A stretch of DNA of 13,857 nucleotides from Candidatus Parcubacteria bacterium (lineage in GTDB: Bacteria; Patescibacteriota; Patescibacteriia; Patescibacteriales; UBA12075). The position numbers were made by a program, and so were the translations under genes. This document shows positions 13,381 through 13,857 of the stretch, one piece after another. Location of the stretch: positions 1 to 13,857 of the forward strand of contig JAGLJW010000045.1 of assembly GCA_023142215.1 (NCBI GenBank), written 5' to 3'. Numbering within the stretch: position 1 is the first letter of the stretch; every line of letters starts with the position of its first letter. Under the pieces are notes generated by a model, which was given only the letters and a program-made list of their open reading frames with translations, did not search any database and was not told the origin of the DNA.

Positions 13381-13547
13381 TGTCATCCTCGCGCATGCGG
13401 GGATCCATCTACAGAGGGAAGACGATTCAATTTAGTAAAAAACATTCTTAATTGCTATTAATTTGTCTAATAATAACAGAATACGGTGTTACCAATTTGC
13501 CTGCCCGTCCGATTCAGGCGGGGATCCCCGCATGCGCGAGGATGACA
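13381..13547. repeat. GC-rich element with perfect 26-bp inverted arms
   Basis: The arm at 13381-13406 (tgtcatcctcgcgcatgcgg then ggatcc) is the exact reverse complement of 13522-13547. The arms enclose 115 nt that include a small gcctg/caggc hairpin (13499-13519). A T-run precedes the left arm and an A-run follows the right one, extending the symmetry. It resembles the gtcatcc...ggatcc extragenic repeats seen in many bacteria (recalled, not searched). No ORF inside looks real. Confidence 0.85.
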
Positions 13548-13644
13548 GAAAAAAAAGTTTTGTGATTATTATAAGCAAATGAATATAAAAAATGTCACAC
13601 TAAATGTTGTAGAGCCATCCTGATTCTTAAATTCTATTCCTAAC

Positions 13645-13673
13645 TTGACTTTTTTGCTTTGATTTGCTACTTT
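13645..13673 (+). promoter_or_regulatory. Probable promoter for the gene at the right edge
   Basis: TTGACT (13645-13650), 17 nt, TACTTT (13668-13673), with TG at 13665-13666 giving an extended -10. The leader to the GTG start would be about 95 nt. Confidence 0.45.
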
Positions 13674-13774
13674 GTTAGTAGTTTTTTTACAATAAAAGCT
13701 AAAATTGCTCTTTAATAAAATAACTTTTAACCAATTATTATCTTAATAACAATATTAAACAAGAGAGGTGAAAT

Positions 13775-13857
13775 GTGAAAAAATTGAAATGGATGTTTTT
13801 GAGTATGATGGTATTTTTGATTTTAACTAATCAGGTATTAGCTAGCGTGGAATGGAA
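13775..13857 (+). CDS. N-terminal part of a secreted protein (cut by window end)
   Basis: GTG 13775 opens MKKLKWMFLSMMVFLILTNQ then VLASVEW and runs off the window. This is a typical signal peptide: two lysines, a hydrophobic core of about 14 residues, and a likely cleavage after LA (V-L-A|S). AGAGAGGTG (13762-13770) lies just upstream and favours this start. ATG 13773 overlaps but is followed directly by TGA. The mature function cannot be read from what is present. Confidence 0.7.
   Translation, partial: MKKLKWMFLSMMVFLILTNQVLASVEW

Larger units (their letters stand above)
13180..13774. other. Intergenic region with divergent promoters and a GC-rich repeat
   Basis: It holds the minus-strand promoter at 13255-13283, two GAACGTT direct repeats (13215-13221 and 13234-13240) in the leader of the small gene, the inverted-arm element at 13381-13547, and a plus-strand promoter at 13645-13673. 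An ORF starting at ATG 13346 only translates the repeat and is not called. Confidence 0.6.

Noticed and set aside
13346..13435. Plus-strand ORF starting MKPSFTKNT
   Set aside because: Translates the left arm of the inverted repeat; such frames appear wherever the repeat lies.

Overview
The window is AT-rich with long A/T runs, standard stop codons (TAA, TAG and TGA all end genes here) and very few Shine-Dalgarno sequences in front of the large genes. The gene set is a compact cell-wall/division operon, a very short TsaB-like protein, secreted beta-rich proteins and tiny proteins. Together these fit a bacterium of the Candidate Phyla Radiation (Patescibacteria). That placement is inferred from gene style; no rRNA or ribosomal protein gene is present to test it.

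Left part (1-4165, plus strand). The tail of a secreted protein with a fibronectin-III-like end is followed by a terminator and promoter. Next come a GT4 glycosyltransferase and a secreted propeller-like protein with a C-terminal Ig/TIG-like domain, probably one transcript. A PHP-family phosphoesterase follows, bracketed by two almost identical 55-bp terminator-plus-promoter modules, and then a TsaB-like protein reduced to its N-terminal lobe.

Middle part (4166-6197) is accessory and repeat-rich. A lone minus-strand gene for an unrecognised protein with two membrane helices lies between 31-bp inverted repeats. Further out it is bracketed by two copies of a 42-nt palindromic repeat that show a compensatory base-pair change. 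A GC-richer island and a widespread-looking REP-type sequence are also here.

Right part (6198-12986, plus strand) is the dcw-type operon: mraZ, a small basic ORF, rsmH, ftsL-like, ftsI, murF, and a WecG/TagA/CpsF glycosyltransferase fused to a Nudix hydrolase. A near-consensus promoter is followed at once by three 10-bp-spaced MraZ-type boxes, then a leader of about 390 nt. The leader holds a strong ribosome site, a lysine-rich frame broken by one base, and a predicted folded element. Between ftsL and ftsI is a second strong ribosome site on a four-codon ORF that is in frame with ftsI. The operon ends at a clear terminator.

Right edge (13003-13857). A 36-residue protein on the minus strand has its own extended -10 promoter and Shine-Dalgarno site. 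A GC-rich element with perfect 26-bp inverted arms follows, then the start of another secreted protein on the plus strand.

The main genes together describe peptidoglycan synthesis, septation and surface glycan assembly. The novelty candidates are the fused TagA-Nudix enzyme, the inverted-repeat cassette, the two short-ORF leaders and the small minus-strand gene.
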